A stretch of 64,000 nucleotides of DNA from positions 31,855,323 to 31,919,322 of the forward strand of contig NC_083602.1 in the NCBI RefSeq assembly GCF_029168945.1, written 5' to 3'. Positions 52,201 to 60,719 of this stretch are shown here, piece by piece. Both the position numbers and the translations under genes were made by a program. The stretch's first letter is position 1, and each line of letters opens with the position of its first letter. The stretch is from Cannabis sativa (taxonomy: Eukaryota; Streptophyta; Magnoliopsida; Rosales; Cannabaceae). The notes beneath the pieces are model-generated. The model was not told the DNA's origin, did not search any database, and was given only the letters and a program-made list of their open reading frames with translations.

Positions 52201-55200
52201 TAGGATGATCTTCTCTCGCTTTAGCCTTTGAAAAATTGATAGAGGCATTAGATTTATACTTTCCCCCAAGTCACATTGAGCCCTTGTCTCAACTGAACCC
52301 CCTATCGAGCAAGGAATATTGAAACTACCCGAATCTTTAGCTTGGACGGTAGTTTCTTCTTCAATATTGCACTGCACTCTTCAGTAAGTGCCACTGTCTC
52401 ATATTCCTCCAACTTCTTTTTCTTTACTAAAATCTCCTTCATAAATTTAAGGTAAGTCGGCATCTGCTCCAAAGCTTCCGCAAACGGGACGTTGATGTGC
52501 AGCTTCTTGAATACTTCCAAAAATTTAAAAAATTGCTTGTCCATGTTATTCTTCCAGAGCCTCTGCGGATAAGGAATTTTGACATGGTGCTCGATGTTGA
52601 TAGGTGGTGACACTTCTTTTGATGTAAGACCCTCAGTAGTCTTCGTCTTCTTTTCTTCTGGTGTCGGTGCCTGTTGATCCTGAACTACTTCTTCCACTTG
52701 TTGTTTCTCACTAGGCCCCTCATACTTCTTCCCACTTCTCAAAGTAATTGCTTGACACTGCTCCTTATCCCTTACCTCACTACTACTAGGTGAATTTTTA
52801 AGCTTGTTTTGCCACTTGAGTAGCCAACTATCCCATTTGAGTTTCTAAATTTTTAATCGAGGCTTTAGTCTCCATCATGAATTGGAGCAATAAATCAGCT
52901 TGGATATTTGAGCCTCCACTAGAACTTGGTTGTTGGCTTTGCTGGGGATAAATTCTTTGTTGGTAGAAGCCTTGTTGCTATTGATTTGAAGTCTGTCCTT
53001 GATAGTTCTTACGATGACTCCCTTCTTAGTTGCACCCATAGTTATTGTTCTCAGAATAGTTTCCAATGGCTTTAGCTTGATCCATTGGCAAACTGTTCAC
53101 ATCCATTGGGCAGGTTCATATGTGTGAGGCCCCCCACAAAGCTCACAAGTAACTTGAGCCTATTTTACCTGAGCAGTCATCAACTTAGTCAAGGCTTCCA
53201 CTTGGGCTATCAACTTAGTGATGGCATCAACTTTGTGCGTACCCGCAACTTTCTTTAATTGGCTTCTCTCAGTTGGCCATTGTTGGTTATTCATGGCCAT
53301 CTCTTCAAGCAAGTCATACGACTCATTCGCACTTTTTCTCATAAAAGCCCCACCAACCGCCGTTTGCATCTTATGATTATTCGGGTATTGCCAACCAACC
53401 CATTGTAGAAATTATGGACCAACATCCACTTCTCGATCCCATGATGTGGACACTTTCTAATGAGATCCATGAATCTCTCCCAAGCCTCATAAAGAGATTC
53501 ATTGTCAAGCTGACAAAAATTATTAATCTCTCTTCCCAGCCTGACAACTTTAACTAGAGGAAAGAACTTGGATAAGAACTTCATTGCCAAGTCAGTCCAT
53601 GTATCAATAGAGTTAGGTGGCAAAGACACCAACCAAATTTTAGCTCACTCCCTCAACGAGAATGGGAACAGTCTCAAGCGGATGGCGTCATCACTAACTT
53701 CGTTCACCTTAAATGTTTGACATAACTCCACGAAGTTAGATAGATCCAGGTTTGGATCTTCTGAGGGTAGTCCACCAAACTGGACTGAAGATTGCACCAT
53801 TTGGAGTATGGTTGGCTTTATCTCAAAATTATTGGCTTCTACGACGGGTGATCTTATATAAGACTGAACCCCCGTCAATGTTGGAAGAACATAGTCCCTC
53901 AAACTACGGTCAGGTGGATTACGATCGTTTGCTTGGTCTTCTATGTCACCTCCATTGTTACTGTTGTTGCTGCCATTACTATTGTCAGCCATAAATACTT
54001 CTAGTTCAGTCCTCACTGCACTTCTTTCTTGCCTCTTGTTTCTTTTATTTCTTCTATAGATCTTCTCAATTTCAGGATCAACAAGCACTATTACACTTTT
54101 TACTTGACGTCGCATACACTCCCAATACCTGAAATAGAGTAAGAAAAATTGAAAAGAAATAGGTTAACAATAAGCAAAAATAATTAACCAAAGTAGAATT
54201 TAATATAATTATTGTAATATCAATATTTACTCGATTCTCCAATAACAGTGCTAAAAACTTGTTACGTAAATTGTAAACAACTACGCAAGTATACATAATC
54301 CATTAAAATTTTAAACTCACATAGGTGAGGTCGATCCACATGGAATGTTATTGAGTACCACTAAATTAGATTTATGTTTCTATTTGGTAAAATTGATAAA
54401 AATGTTGAATAATTTAATAACTAAAAATTGAAAAACAGAAAAATAACAATAAAACTATAATTAATTATGGATAAATGTTTAGGAATATGAATCCTATTAG
54501 TTCAGTTTCCTAATTGTTAATGTTAATTATTAATTCTCTCCCTTTTGGTGACGATAGCCTATCAAAATAACCCTAACTCTTCTCAGATCATTAAGGTCTT
54601 AAATCATATCATACCTACTTACATCTCTGAAGTAAATTAACATATAACTTGCATTAAATTTAGAATTTAAAAATCACATAAGCTATGTAAATAGTCTCAT
54701 TTTACATCAAAACTTATGTTTGTCCTATTAGAGCATTCCTAATATTTACTTCTCAGATTTCATATTAAGATCATAAATCACATTTAAGATGGTCAGTCTA
54801 AAATATGTAATTAAAAACAAATAAGAACAAGTTACACAATATAGGAAAGATTTTAAAACTAATAATTGCATTAATTAAATTGAAGAAACATCATCTAACA
54901 TTCATCATATCCCTAAATTGAGAATTTAGTTCATAACACTCAAGTTCACATCCATAATAATTCTTGAAACAGAAATTAACATAAAGAAATAAAAAGGGAA
55001 AAGAAAGAACTAGTTGGTGATCTCACTCCAGGTCACCACAATTGCTTCCTTTGTTGCCTCTGTTAGTTCTAGGGTTCAATTTCTGAGTATTTTGCTTCTA
55101 AAACACAAAACCCTTATATAGAAAATAATGCAGATATCTTTGAATGGCGAAATTACAAACTACCCAAAAATCTCATCTTTAGCCCATAGCCGCGACTACC

Positions 55201-58200
55201 TAAAGCCTAGTCGCGGCCATAGGTTAATCTCAAAAAATAAGCTTTTTGCCTAAACTCCATAGTCGCGACCACATAATTCATCGCGACCATGAAAGACCTA
55301 GTCGCGACTAGCTTAATTTCTCGCTTCAATATCTCTCAGTAAAATATACATAACTTTCACATACATACTCCAAACGAGATGATTCAAAAAGCTTAGAAAG
55401 AGGAAAAAGATATCTAAAACTTCTATGTTTTCACTTTTTCCAAAATAGGAACCAAACATAATCAAATTTAGGCTTAAACTTTCAACTTTATTTTCTTGTA
55501 AAATTTTCTCTATTTTATAGATCGTTATTTTTTTTAAAATTTGATTAATTTATCCATTCGAAGTGTGAAACCCGAAACCAAAGAAAACAATAGTAATTCC
55601 ATTTCAAAAATAATAATAAAGAAGAAAAACAACTATAAAAAGTGACCCAAAACTTAAGATAAAAATAGCCTAACAGTCTCGCTCTGTTACTATGTTAGCT
55701 TCTACACCTGAAATGCCACAAACACATTGTGCTAGTGTTAGTTACCTTAATGACACCACAACAGGTACTGTTGCTTTAAACAAGAGTTTCAATCTTCCTA
55801 GCTCAGTTTCTAGAGTAAACCCTTGTACTCCTCAAACTACTTCAGGGAACAATATCTCTCCTATACCACCACAATCTATCCCTGCACCAATCACTGAATC
55901 AAATATCTCTGCCTGTACCAAAATCATCACACACAAATAGCTAAAATTCCTCATCTATTGCAGCAAATAAACATATCATCCAAACCAGATCAAAATCTAG
56001 TATCCATAAACCAAAAGCCTATGCTTCCACACTACATCCTGTCCCTGAATCTACCCTACCAAAAGAACCTACCACCTTAAAACAAGCTCTTGTTGATCCT
56101 CTCTGGTTTACTTCAATGCAGAAAGAAATTTTTTCCCTTAAGAAAAACAACACATGATCTCTAGTACCTTATGAACCAGACTTGCATCTTGTGAGAAATA
56201 AATGGGTTCACAGAATATTATTGAATGTTGATAGCTCAATTGACAAATTTAGTCTAGGCTAGTGGCAAAAGGTTACTCTCAAACACCAGAGATAAACTAT
56301 ACAGAAACTTTTAGTCATGTGGTTAAGCCAACAAATGTGAGGGCCTTATTGACTTTGGCAGTAACAATTGGACAATCCCTCAGCTTGATGTCTCAAATGC
56401 TTTTCTCAATGGAACACTACAATAGTCTGTTTTTATGACTCAACCACTAGGATTTGTGGATCCCAATTATCCTACACATGTATGTAAATTACACAAGGCT
56501 ATTTATGGCCTAAAATAAGCTTTTAGAGCTTGGAATGAAAAGCTCAAATCCACTCTCTGCAACAAAGGGCTCACAAGCTCAGGAGCTGATAATTCTCTCT
56601 TCATTTCAGGTTCTAGTGACAACCAAATTCTTTTTCTTGTATATATTAATGACATATTGGTCATAGGTCCTAAGAATTTAGTGTCCAAACTCATTTAAGA
56701 TCTGAATGATGAGTTTGATGTGAAGGACATGAGTCCTCTTCATTATTTTTTGGGAGTGGAAGTCAAGAGAACTCAAGCTGGAATGCACCTGTCATAGTCC
56801 AAATATATAGCAAAATAAAAATAGATGGATCAAAACCAAGTCCTCGCCCCACAAGCTCAGCCCACAAGTTGTCTCTGGCCATTGGTGATCAATTTCCAAA
56901 TCTAACATTATATAGAAATACTTTGGGAGCTCTACAGTATCTTGCCCTTACTAGACTAGATGTAGATTTCATTGTCAATAAATTAAGTCAATTCATACAT
57001 ACTCCAACTATAACACATTTGGATGCATGTAAACGATTGTTAATATGTTTTAAAGGTACAGTTAATGAGGGTTTGTTCATACAACTAACTACTAGATTAG
57101 ATCTACAAGCATACTCGAATGCTGATTGGGTAACTTCTCTTGATGATAGAAAATCTACTGGTGGTTATGCAGTATTTTTAGGTGGTAATATGATATCTTA
57201 GTTTGCAAAGAAGAAACAAGTAGTTGCTCAATCAAGCACTGAAAGTGAATTTCGTGCTATGACTAATGTTGTTGATGAGGTGAATTAGATATGTTATCTA
57301 CTTAAAAAAATTCAAGTCTCTCTTCCAGTCTGCCAAATTATTTGGATTGGAAATCAAAGTGCAGCCTCACTTGCAGCTAATCCATCATTATACACACGTT
57401 CTAAACATATTGAAATCGATCAACACTTTATTAGAGATTGAAAAACCGTGTTTTTGCAAATGTCAGTTGTATATAAGAAAATATAAAAACTGTAAGCGTT
57501 TGCAGCAGCAGAAAGTAATTCTGCTACAGCAAAACTGAACAGGCAGAATATAAAATATTTGCAGAAAAATAAATAACTTGACACAAGAGATTTATACGTG
57601 GTATCAGTGTTCTCCCGAACACTCCTAGTCCACGGGGCCACGCCCAGAGAATGAAATCAATTAATAAAGTATCAAAATTACAAAGACAATTGACTTAAAC
57701 AAGTTTAGACTCCCTCTAAAGTATTGCCGCAATCCTTTGTAATCCACTTTATGAATCTGACTTCTTGAAACACCTTCAAGCCCGAACTCCCTTCGTCTTT
57801 GAAGTGTGAGTGCTTACTTCCTCCCGAAGTAAGGCTTCAACAAGTCTTCTCCCGAAGACCAAGTGCTTACTTCCTCCCGAAGTAAGGCTTTATCAAGTCT
57901 TCTCCCGAAGACCAATCTCTTGTTCAGTCAAGTAGTTCTTCACAACCTCTAGGATAGAGTAAGAACAGAAATAGAACAACTAGAACCTAGATGAACAACT
58001 AGGCTCTCACAAAACAAAGAAACACTTTCTTCTCTCAAAAGATAAATGTAAAAAATGAATAATGGAAGAGGTGAATTCGAATGGTTGCTCTCTAGGCTCT
58101 ATTTATAGAACATAGAAACCAAAGAGGCAACCACAAGTTCGAATCTACAGCTGTACAAAAACTTTCCTAAGAAAACACGATCTGCTACATCAGAATCGGA

Positions 58201-59389
58201 TGCTGACGCAGCAGATCACACCAGAATCGGGAAACTTGCTAAAATCGGGTCTGATCTTCTATCAATGCTTGATTCCTGCCAAAAACAGATTAGATATTCT
58301 GATTGTATCAAGATACAAACGAAATCAATAAAGAAAAGGCAATAAACAAAGTTTCCCTAAAAAAGACAACTTTCCAAAAGAGAATTTCTTCTCTTTTAAG
58401 AAGTTTTCAACAAAGGAAAGTTCAGCTGAAAGTGCAACTTTCCTAACAAGGAAAAGAGCAACTACAATCCTAATTTATAAGGCAAGAAATCGAATATGAA
58501 TGCACAACAATCTTACCATAAAAGGAAAAATTATTTTGTCAACTAACTTGCCAAAAAAGGACTTTACAGAGATCAACTATTGGCCAAGACATTGGAGGTT
58601 CTATATGTACCTTCTGTTGATCAAACTGCTGATCTATTCACCAAGTGTCTCTCCATGGATCATTTTCACTATCTCAAAGACAAGCTTAAAGTTTGTTCCT
58701 CACTATTTTGCTTGAGAGGGAATGATAACCAGTGTAAAGAGTTAGTTGAAAACAATTAGTTGCAGTTAGTTGTTTAGGTGAAGTCAGTTAGTTTTGCCAC
58801 TTATTTTGGCTGTTATTTTTTGTTATTTCTTTCTTGTTTCTTCACTCTGTAACTAACTCTCTATAAATAATAATCTTCATTCAAGACTTTCTCAACTTTT
58901 GTAAGTCTTGTGATTGAGTTCTTCTCTTGAGTCCTTTTATATTTCTATAGATAAGTTCTCAATTTATATATATATATATATATACAATGAGAAAGACTAA
59001 CTAGCCTTCTAAAGAACTAGTAATTTATGACTCAAAATTTTATTTTATATACATGAGACCTACTTATTAAAAATATATTTTGAGCTTTGTCTCTTCGTTA
59101 TAATATTAAAATCGAGTTTTTCGATTTTGTGAAACTAAATTCAATAAAGATGATTTAGACTAAAGGTGTTCTTAAATGCTAATGCTAATGCAAAGACATG
59201 TAAAAGTATTTCATATAAGTTATTTTTTCAATAGTATTTTAACTCTCTTTTCTGTCAAGCTTACAAGCTTACATTAATGATGTTTTTGTTGCAGGTGATC
59301 AGATAGTTTTCTTCATTCTAAATGTTATAGAGTTTATTGCACTTATAATGACCTTCGTACCTTTTCTAGCTTTGGATGATGCAATTTAA
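27308..59389 (+). CDS. ZIFL: ZIFL (zinc-induced facilitator-like) MFS transporter, 17 exons
   Basis: Spliced gene: 27308-27467, 31756-31796, 31887-31947, 34790-34892, 35024-35126, 35280-35333, 35430-35492, 41660-41709, 41798-41873, 42381-42602, 42694-42781, 43121-43206, 43302-43409, 43522-43566, 43689-43777, 44078-44121, 59295-59389. All junctions are GT-AG, phases agree, and the sum is 1488 nt (495 codons plus stop), normal for the family. Landmarks: N-terminal CPGC motif, [13 protein letters not shown] (TM1), the MFS signature ADRYGRKP between TM2 and TM3, [24 protein letters not shown] before an acidic central loop (exon 10), and [18 protein letters not shown] in the C-terminal half. Plant ZIFL proteins are H+-coupled carriers in the vacuolar or plasma membrane acting on Zn chelators, K+ or auxin transport; the substrate here cannot be read from sequence. 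Mobile elements fill introns 1, 3, 7 and 16 but no exon is hit. Confidence 0.92.
27815..28443. mobile_element. Possible MITE in ZIFL intron 1
   Basis: The left end (tgttcacattgtacaaactg) and the reverse complement of the right end (gtgttcacggtgcgggcggt) share a terminal pattern, and the inner arms repeat tacagtt and cgcacc/cgcat motifs in inverted orientation. There is no transposase. A target-site duplication was not found, so the ends are approximate. Confidence 0.35.
31175..31216. repeat. TTA trinucleotide microsatellite
   Basis: About 14 perfect TTA units in intron 1. Confidence 0.85.
31756..31947 (+). CDS. ZIFL: ZIFL exons 2 and 3
   Basis: Exon 2 (31756-31796) encodes [13 protein letters not shown], the end of TM1. 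Exon 3 (31887-31947) encodes [18 protein letters not shown], the loop and start of TM2. The intron between them is 90 bp. Both are too short to appear as ORFs but match the family closely, and the phases (1-0-1) fit. Confidence 0.88.
31948..34789 (+). other. ZIFL intron 3 (2.8 kb)
   Basis: AT-rich intron holding a Tourist-like MITE (33329-34042) and a third diverged copy of the intron 1 dispersed repeat (about 32745-33060). A near-duplicate segment (ataagctatatatac followed by cttagtttgtc) occurs around 34263-34310 and 34412-34460. No gene is seen. Confidence 0.55.
33329..34042. mobile_element. Tourist-like (PIF/Harbinger) MITE in ZIFL intron 3
   Basis: The 714 bp element begins gggctagtttgac and ends ccccaaacagagcc, whose reverse complement is ggctctgtttgggg. 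It is flanked by TAA on both sides (33326-33328 and 34043-34045), the expected PIF/Harbinger target site. Subterminal repeats gctgtgctgtg and gaaaaagc occur near the left end, and aaaagct-type repeats in inverse near the right. It has no transposase and is therefore non-autonomous. Confidence 0.62.
34790..35492 (+). CDS. ZIFL: ZIFL exons 4 to 7
   Basis: Exon 4 (34790-34892) covers TM2 and the ADRYGRKP loop. Exon 5 (35024-35126) has [20 protein letters not shown]. Exon 6 (35280-35333) has [18 protein letters not shown]. Exon 7 (35430-35492) has [20 protein letters not shown]. The exon 4 donor is gtcagt (34893), chosen over the nearby gtgtca because only it keeps the frame into exon 5. Introns are short (96-153 bp). 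Confidence 0.9.
35555..35571. repeat. LINE target-site duplication, left copy
   Basis: The 17 bp tgatcatatattacttt is repeated exactly at 41446-41462, bracketing the LINE. Confidence 0.92.
35602..39764 (-). pseudogene. LINE ORF2: endonuclease, reverse transcriptase, RNase H
   Basis: The N-terminus [12 protein letters not shown] starts an APE-type endonuclease ([16 protein letters not shown]). A one-base deletion near 39335 shifts to the main frame from 39291, which is open for 1229 codons: end of endonuclease ([21 protein letters not shown]), RT ([46 protein letters not shown], catalytic FVDDSLLF), a zinc-binding-type region ([12 protein letters not shown]...[13 protein letters not shown]), and a C-terminal RNase H ([43 protein letters not shown]). 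The RT and RNase H catalytic residues look intact. Length is about 1387 codons if read through the shift, normal for plant LINEs with RNase H. Confidence 0.92.
39761..41169 (-). pseudogene. LINE ORF1: DUF4283-type nucleic-acid-binding protein
   Basis: I place the start at [12 protein letters not shown] (41169), since the upstream part of that frame is leader. The first part contains [10 protein letters not shown]...[12 protein letters not shown]; a one-base deletion near 40955 shifts to a frame with [14 protein letters not shown] and [12 protein letters not shown], together a DUF4283-like domain. A zinc knuckle follows, [14 protein letters not shown], where the second Cys of the usual CX2C is Tyr. 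The C-terminal third is Pro/Ser-rich and low in order. It would coat LINE RNA. The stop TGA overlaps the ORF2 ATG, a layout compatible with coupled translation. Confidence 0.85.
41446..41462. repeat. LINE target-site duplication, right copy
   Basis: Exact copy of 35555-35571, marking the 5' boundary of the LINE. Confidence 0.92.
41660..44121 (+). CDS. ZIFL: ZIFL exons 8 to 16
   Basis: Nine exons: 8 [16 protein letters not shown]; 9 [20 protein letters not shown]; 10 PETLHFH and an acidic central loop ([15 protein letters not shown]), then [20 protein letters not shown]; 11 [19 protein letters not shown]; 12 [20 protein letters not shown]; 13 [18 protein letters not shown]; 14 [15 protein letters not shown]; 15 [20 protein letters not shown]; 16 [15 protein letters not shown]. 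Together they encode TM5 to TM11 with the cytosolic loop between the two halves. Exon 10 is the largest (222 bp). Splice phases are 2,0,0,1,0,0,0,2,1. Confidence 0.9.
41998..42099. repeat. 51 bp tandem duplication in ZIFL intron 9
   Basis: Two perfect adjacent 51 bp units beginning attgagattattgatcttt. Perfect identity implies a recent event. Confidence 0.9.
44425..44682 (+). repeat. Copia 5' LTR
   Basis: Matches 58723-58986 over its length (ccagtgtaaagagttagttg, then ctctataaataataat with a TATA box). The first two bases are aa instead of the tg seen in the right copy. It ends cagcttaca. Confidence 0.83.
44683..44696 (+). promoter_or_regulatory. Copia primer-binding site (degraded initiator Met type)
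   Basis: tggtatcaagaaac directly follows the LTR. It matches TGGTATCAGAGC except near its end. Confidence 0.6.
44715..45780 (+). pseudogene. Copia gag and protease, decayed
   Basis: One frame runs from MDPCHLEP through a UBN2-type gag ([44 protein letters not shown]), a CX2CX4HX4C zinc knuckle, [14 protein letters not shown] at 45555-45596, and the protease motif YVDTGA at about 45735. Stops interrupt at 44997 (a TGA where W is usual) and 45486, and after the protease motif. Confidence 0.82.
46010..47323 (+). pseudogene. Copia integrase, decayed
   Basis: Across shifting frames: a pre-integrase patch ([14 protein letters not shown] near 46030-46072), then [19 protein letters not shown] where SDNGGEY is usual, QNGRAERK with the catalytic Glu, [10 protein letters not shown], and [19 protein letters not shown]. 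Several stops occur. The Athila-type element interrupts the integrase-RT spacer at 47323. Confidence 0.8.
47324..48334 (-). repeat. Left LTR of the Athila element, truncated
   Basis: Aligns with 54260-55240, up to about 48290 (cctagtcgcgaccata); the last 45 bp and the part matching 55240-55675 are missing or replaced. Confidence 0.78.
48335..50207 (-). repeat. 1.87 kb LTR (probably solo) inside the Athila element
   Basis: Bounded by TGTTGG and CCCAACA. It is the reverse complement of a second copy at 60720-62620, which shows the ends. On the minus strand a TATA box (gctataaatag, near 48775-48785) lies in the last third, as in an LTR. No internal region or primer-binding site adjoins it, and I found no target-site duplication. 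Confidence 0.7.
50208..51752 (-). other. Athila internal remnant without coding sequence
   Basis: AT-rich sequence between the inserted LTR and the protease fragment. It holds a T-rich stretch (50380-50445), a cluster of TCGCGAC motifs (51233-51475), and tggggtgcctcccaagaat (51637-51656), similar to spacer sequence of Athila elements. The RT-integrase region expected here is absent. Confidence 0.5.
51233..51475. repeat. Cluster of (G)TCGCGACC motifs
   Basis: About nine exact or one- or two-base variants (gtcgcgact 51233, gttgcgacc 51253 and 51307, gtcgcgacc 51328 and 51348, gtcgcgact 51442, gtcacgacc 51466) occur in 240 bp of otherwise AT-rich DNA. The same motif recurs in the LTRs near 48246-48280 and 55187-55312. 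Confidence 0.75.
51753..52742 (-). pseudogene. Athila protease region
   Basis: Fragments in two to three frames: [20 protein letters not shown] and LPSKLK (52742-52302), [28 protein letters not shown] (a retroviral-type protease site, usually DLGAS, 52377-52144), then [20 protein letters not shown] and [19 protein letters not shown] (52184-51753). This is the conserved Athila protease block. The reading stops before RT. Confidence 0.82.
53105..54115 (-). pseudogene. Athila gag
   Basis: From 54115: an Asn/Ser-rich start, [18 protein letters not shown], then [18 protein letters not shown] and [13 protein letters not shown], a [37 protein letters not shown] and FYNGLV. A frameshift near 53390 leads to [20 protein letters not shown] zinc-knuckle start, [11 protein letters not shown], is readable near 53155-53120 without its final Cys. 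Confidence 0.85.
54260..55675 (-). repeat. Right (5') LTR of the Athila element
   Basis: The 1416 bp LTR runs from TGTTACG to CCTAACA. A minus-strand TATA-like ctatataagg (near 55115) is present. It includes five TCGCGAC-type motifs at 55187-55312. It resembles the left LTR over about 970 bp with many point differences, so it is not recent. Confidence 0.8.
55690..57438 (+). pseudogene. Copia reverse transcriptase and RNase H, decayed
   Basis: RT fragments: [43 protein letters not shown], and YINDILVIG where the catalytic pair YxDD is changed to [14 protein letters not shown] ends the RT part. RNase [64 protein letters not shown]. Numerous stops and shifts occur. The last 40-odd codons continue after the solo LTR at 58574. 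Confidence 0.85.
57439..58568 (+). mobile_element. Solo LTR inserted in the Copia RNase H end
   Basis: The 1130 bp sequence starts TGAAAAACC, ends TTTACA, and is flanked by gagat at 57434-57438 and 58569-58573. No internal region is present, so it is the product of LTR-LTR recombination or an isolated LTR. The Copia reading resumes directly after it ([19 protein letters not shown]). The strand is assigned tentatively. Confidence 0.85.
57809..57914. repeat. 53 bp tandem repeat in the solo LTR
   Basis: Two adjacent 53 bp units (agtgcttacttcctcccga...) differ at about two positions. Each contains two tcccgaag motifs able to pair with neighbouring cttc...cttcgg-like sequence. Confidence 0.88.
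58569..58722 (+). pseudogene. Copia RNase H C-terminus and polypurine tract
   Basis: [35 protein letters not shown], then the purine tract gagagggaa (58714-58722) directly before the LTR start TGATAACC. Confidence 0.8.
58723..58986 (+). repeat. Copia 3' LTR
   Basis: Second LTR, starting TGATAACCAG after the purine tract. Its right end has a TA dinucleotide expansion (about 58964-58984) before taca, which makes the exact end uncertain. Confidence 0.8.
59295..59389 (+). CDS. ZIFL: ZIFL exon 17 (last)
   Basis: Encodes [20 protein letters not shown] then [11 protein letters not shown] and TAA (59387-59389), the last membrane segment and a short tail. The join from exon 16 (phase 1) gives FLPGDQ, as the family expects. 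This exon is separated from exon 16 by 15.2 kb. Confidence 0.9.
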
Positions 59390-59537
59390 GTGTAGTAAAA
59401 CTATTTTAACCTTTTGATCATGAACAACTTATTTATTTAGAAGTTCTCTCTCTTCTTTTTATAGAATTTTAAGTCTTTTTTTCAAGAGGAATTTTTAGTC
59501 TTTTTAATTTATTTGACATTATTGTATTATGAATGAA

Positions 59538-59543
59538 CTTTTA
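59538..59543 (+). promoter_or_regulatory. Possible ZIFL polyadenylation signal
   Basis: AATAAA 149 bases after the stop codon, the nearest canonical hexamer in the expected window. Confidence 0.4.
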
Positions 59544-59732
59544 ACTAAATAAACTTATTGTTATTATTATTATTATCATTATAGATTTAATTACATCAAA
59601 CTATACATTTATCTATTATGAAAATTCTATTATGGGATTAAAATTAATAGTTGCTAAGTGTATAATAAAAATCTCACAAATCAGTCATTTAAATAATGTG
59701 TGACAAAACACACATTTATGATTATTTTAAAA

Positions 59733-59897
59733 CACACATTTATGATAATTTTATTTGTTTTTAGCAAAGAATGTGGACCCTTGAATAAAAGTAAAAAATG
59801 ATGTAGAACACAAATCTTATGATTAGTTTATAGCACACATTTATAATAATTTTATTTATTTTTAGGAAAGAATATGGTCCTTGAATAAAAGTAAAGA
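59733..59897. repeat. Diverged tandem repeat in the ZIFL 3' flank
   Basis: About 62 bp beginning acacatttatgataatttt (59733-59794) recurs at 59837-59897 with several substitutions. Confidence 0.7.
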
Positions 59898-60000
59898 TAT
59901 AAAATAATTCAATTGCCATGAGTGATTATCAAGCTAACTTTGAGGTAAGTTGAGCAAAGAGTGGGTCTTTGGGCTCCTTAACACTATCCCTAAATCTTTA

Positions 60001-60001
<1 letters not shown>

Positions 60002-60031
<30 letters not shown>
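60002..60031. repeat. Poly(A) tract, 30 bases
   Basis: An uninterrupted A run after tctttac. It could be the tail of an old retroposed sequence, but no flanking duplication or body is recognised. Confidence 0.8.
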
Positions 60032-60033
<2 letters not shown>

Positions 60034-60719
60034 AACTACTCTTGAAATTTTGACAAAATATAATAATATTCATGTTTGATGTATGGGATTGGATTGAATT
60101 ATCCAATTCTATGTTTGGACAAAATTTGACTATAAGGGGCATTGGATAATACTATTTCTTTACTAATTTTATCTTCTTAAGTAGGAACTATTTTATCACA
60201 CAAAATAGAGAGATTAATATAGTCTCATCTTTTTTTTTTTATTTAAAAAAACACATCTCATATGTATTTTAACTTTGAAATATAATTTTAATATAGTAAA
60301 TTATATATAATATACAATTTATAAATTTTTAAATGATCAATGACTATTTAATGACATGTGTAAATTTGAATAAAAAATTAATAATAATTATTTTAAAATA
60401 ATCATTTTTAATAGAATATGTGAATTTAAATTAAATATTAAATATAAGAATGATTTATTTTTTAAAATAAAAGAATCAAAATATTTTATTTTATACTATT
60501 TTTTTTTCAAAATTATTATTTTATGAATTTATTTTGTTTCATTTATAAAAATATGTATTAAATAGAATATCTAATATTACATATTAATTTTTATTTAATA
60601 AAAGTATAATTATAATGATCACATACTTAAAATATCGATTAATTAGTTGACAAATAGTATTAATTAATTATATTATGTGATGTGGGTCCTATTTTTAAGA
60701 AATAGGCATTTGAATTATA
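60032..60719. other. AT-rich flank, no feature recognised
   Basis: Low-complexity AT-rich sequence with no credible ORF, RNA gene or repeat boundary. Confidence 0.4.

Larger units (their letters stand above)
47324..55675 (-). mobile_element. Athila-lineage gypsy element inside the Copia element (deleted)
   Basis: Related terminal sequences starting TGTTACG occur at 47324 and 54260; the right one ends CCTAACA at 55675. Flanks gtatc (47319-47323) and gtctc (55676-55680) are a probable 5 bp duplication with one mismatch. Minus-strand gag and protease are typical of Athila. RT, RNase H and integrase are absent, the left LTR lost its distal part, and another LTR (48335-50207) sits in the gap. It is a non-autonomous, rearranged copy. 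Confidence 0.82.
44425..58986 (+). mobile_element. Copia LTR retrotransposon in ZIFL intron 16, split by two insertions
   Basis: Short LTRs (about 260 bp) flank a plus-strand gag-PR-IN-RT-RH order, the Copia layout. Removing the Athila-type insertion (47324-55675 plus duplication) and the solo LTR (57439-58568 plus duplication) leaves about 5 kb, a normal full length. The coding region has many stops and shifts, and the LTRs have diverged, so it is the oldest element of the nest. A target-site duplication was not recognised; LTR end drift and a TA run at the right end may hide it. Confidence 0.88.
44122..59294 (+). other. ZIFL intron 16 (15.2 kb, nested retrotransposons)
   Basis: Donor gtacaa (44122), acceptor tttgttgcag (59285-59294). 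Its size is almost entirely the Copia element at 44425-58986 and the elements inside it. Only about 300 bp on each side (44122-44424 and 58987-59294) look like original intron. Confidence 0.88.

Noticed and set aside
60002..60031. Poly(A) run as proof of a retrogene
   Set aside because: No coding body and no flanking duplication were found; it may be a simple slippage tract.
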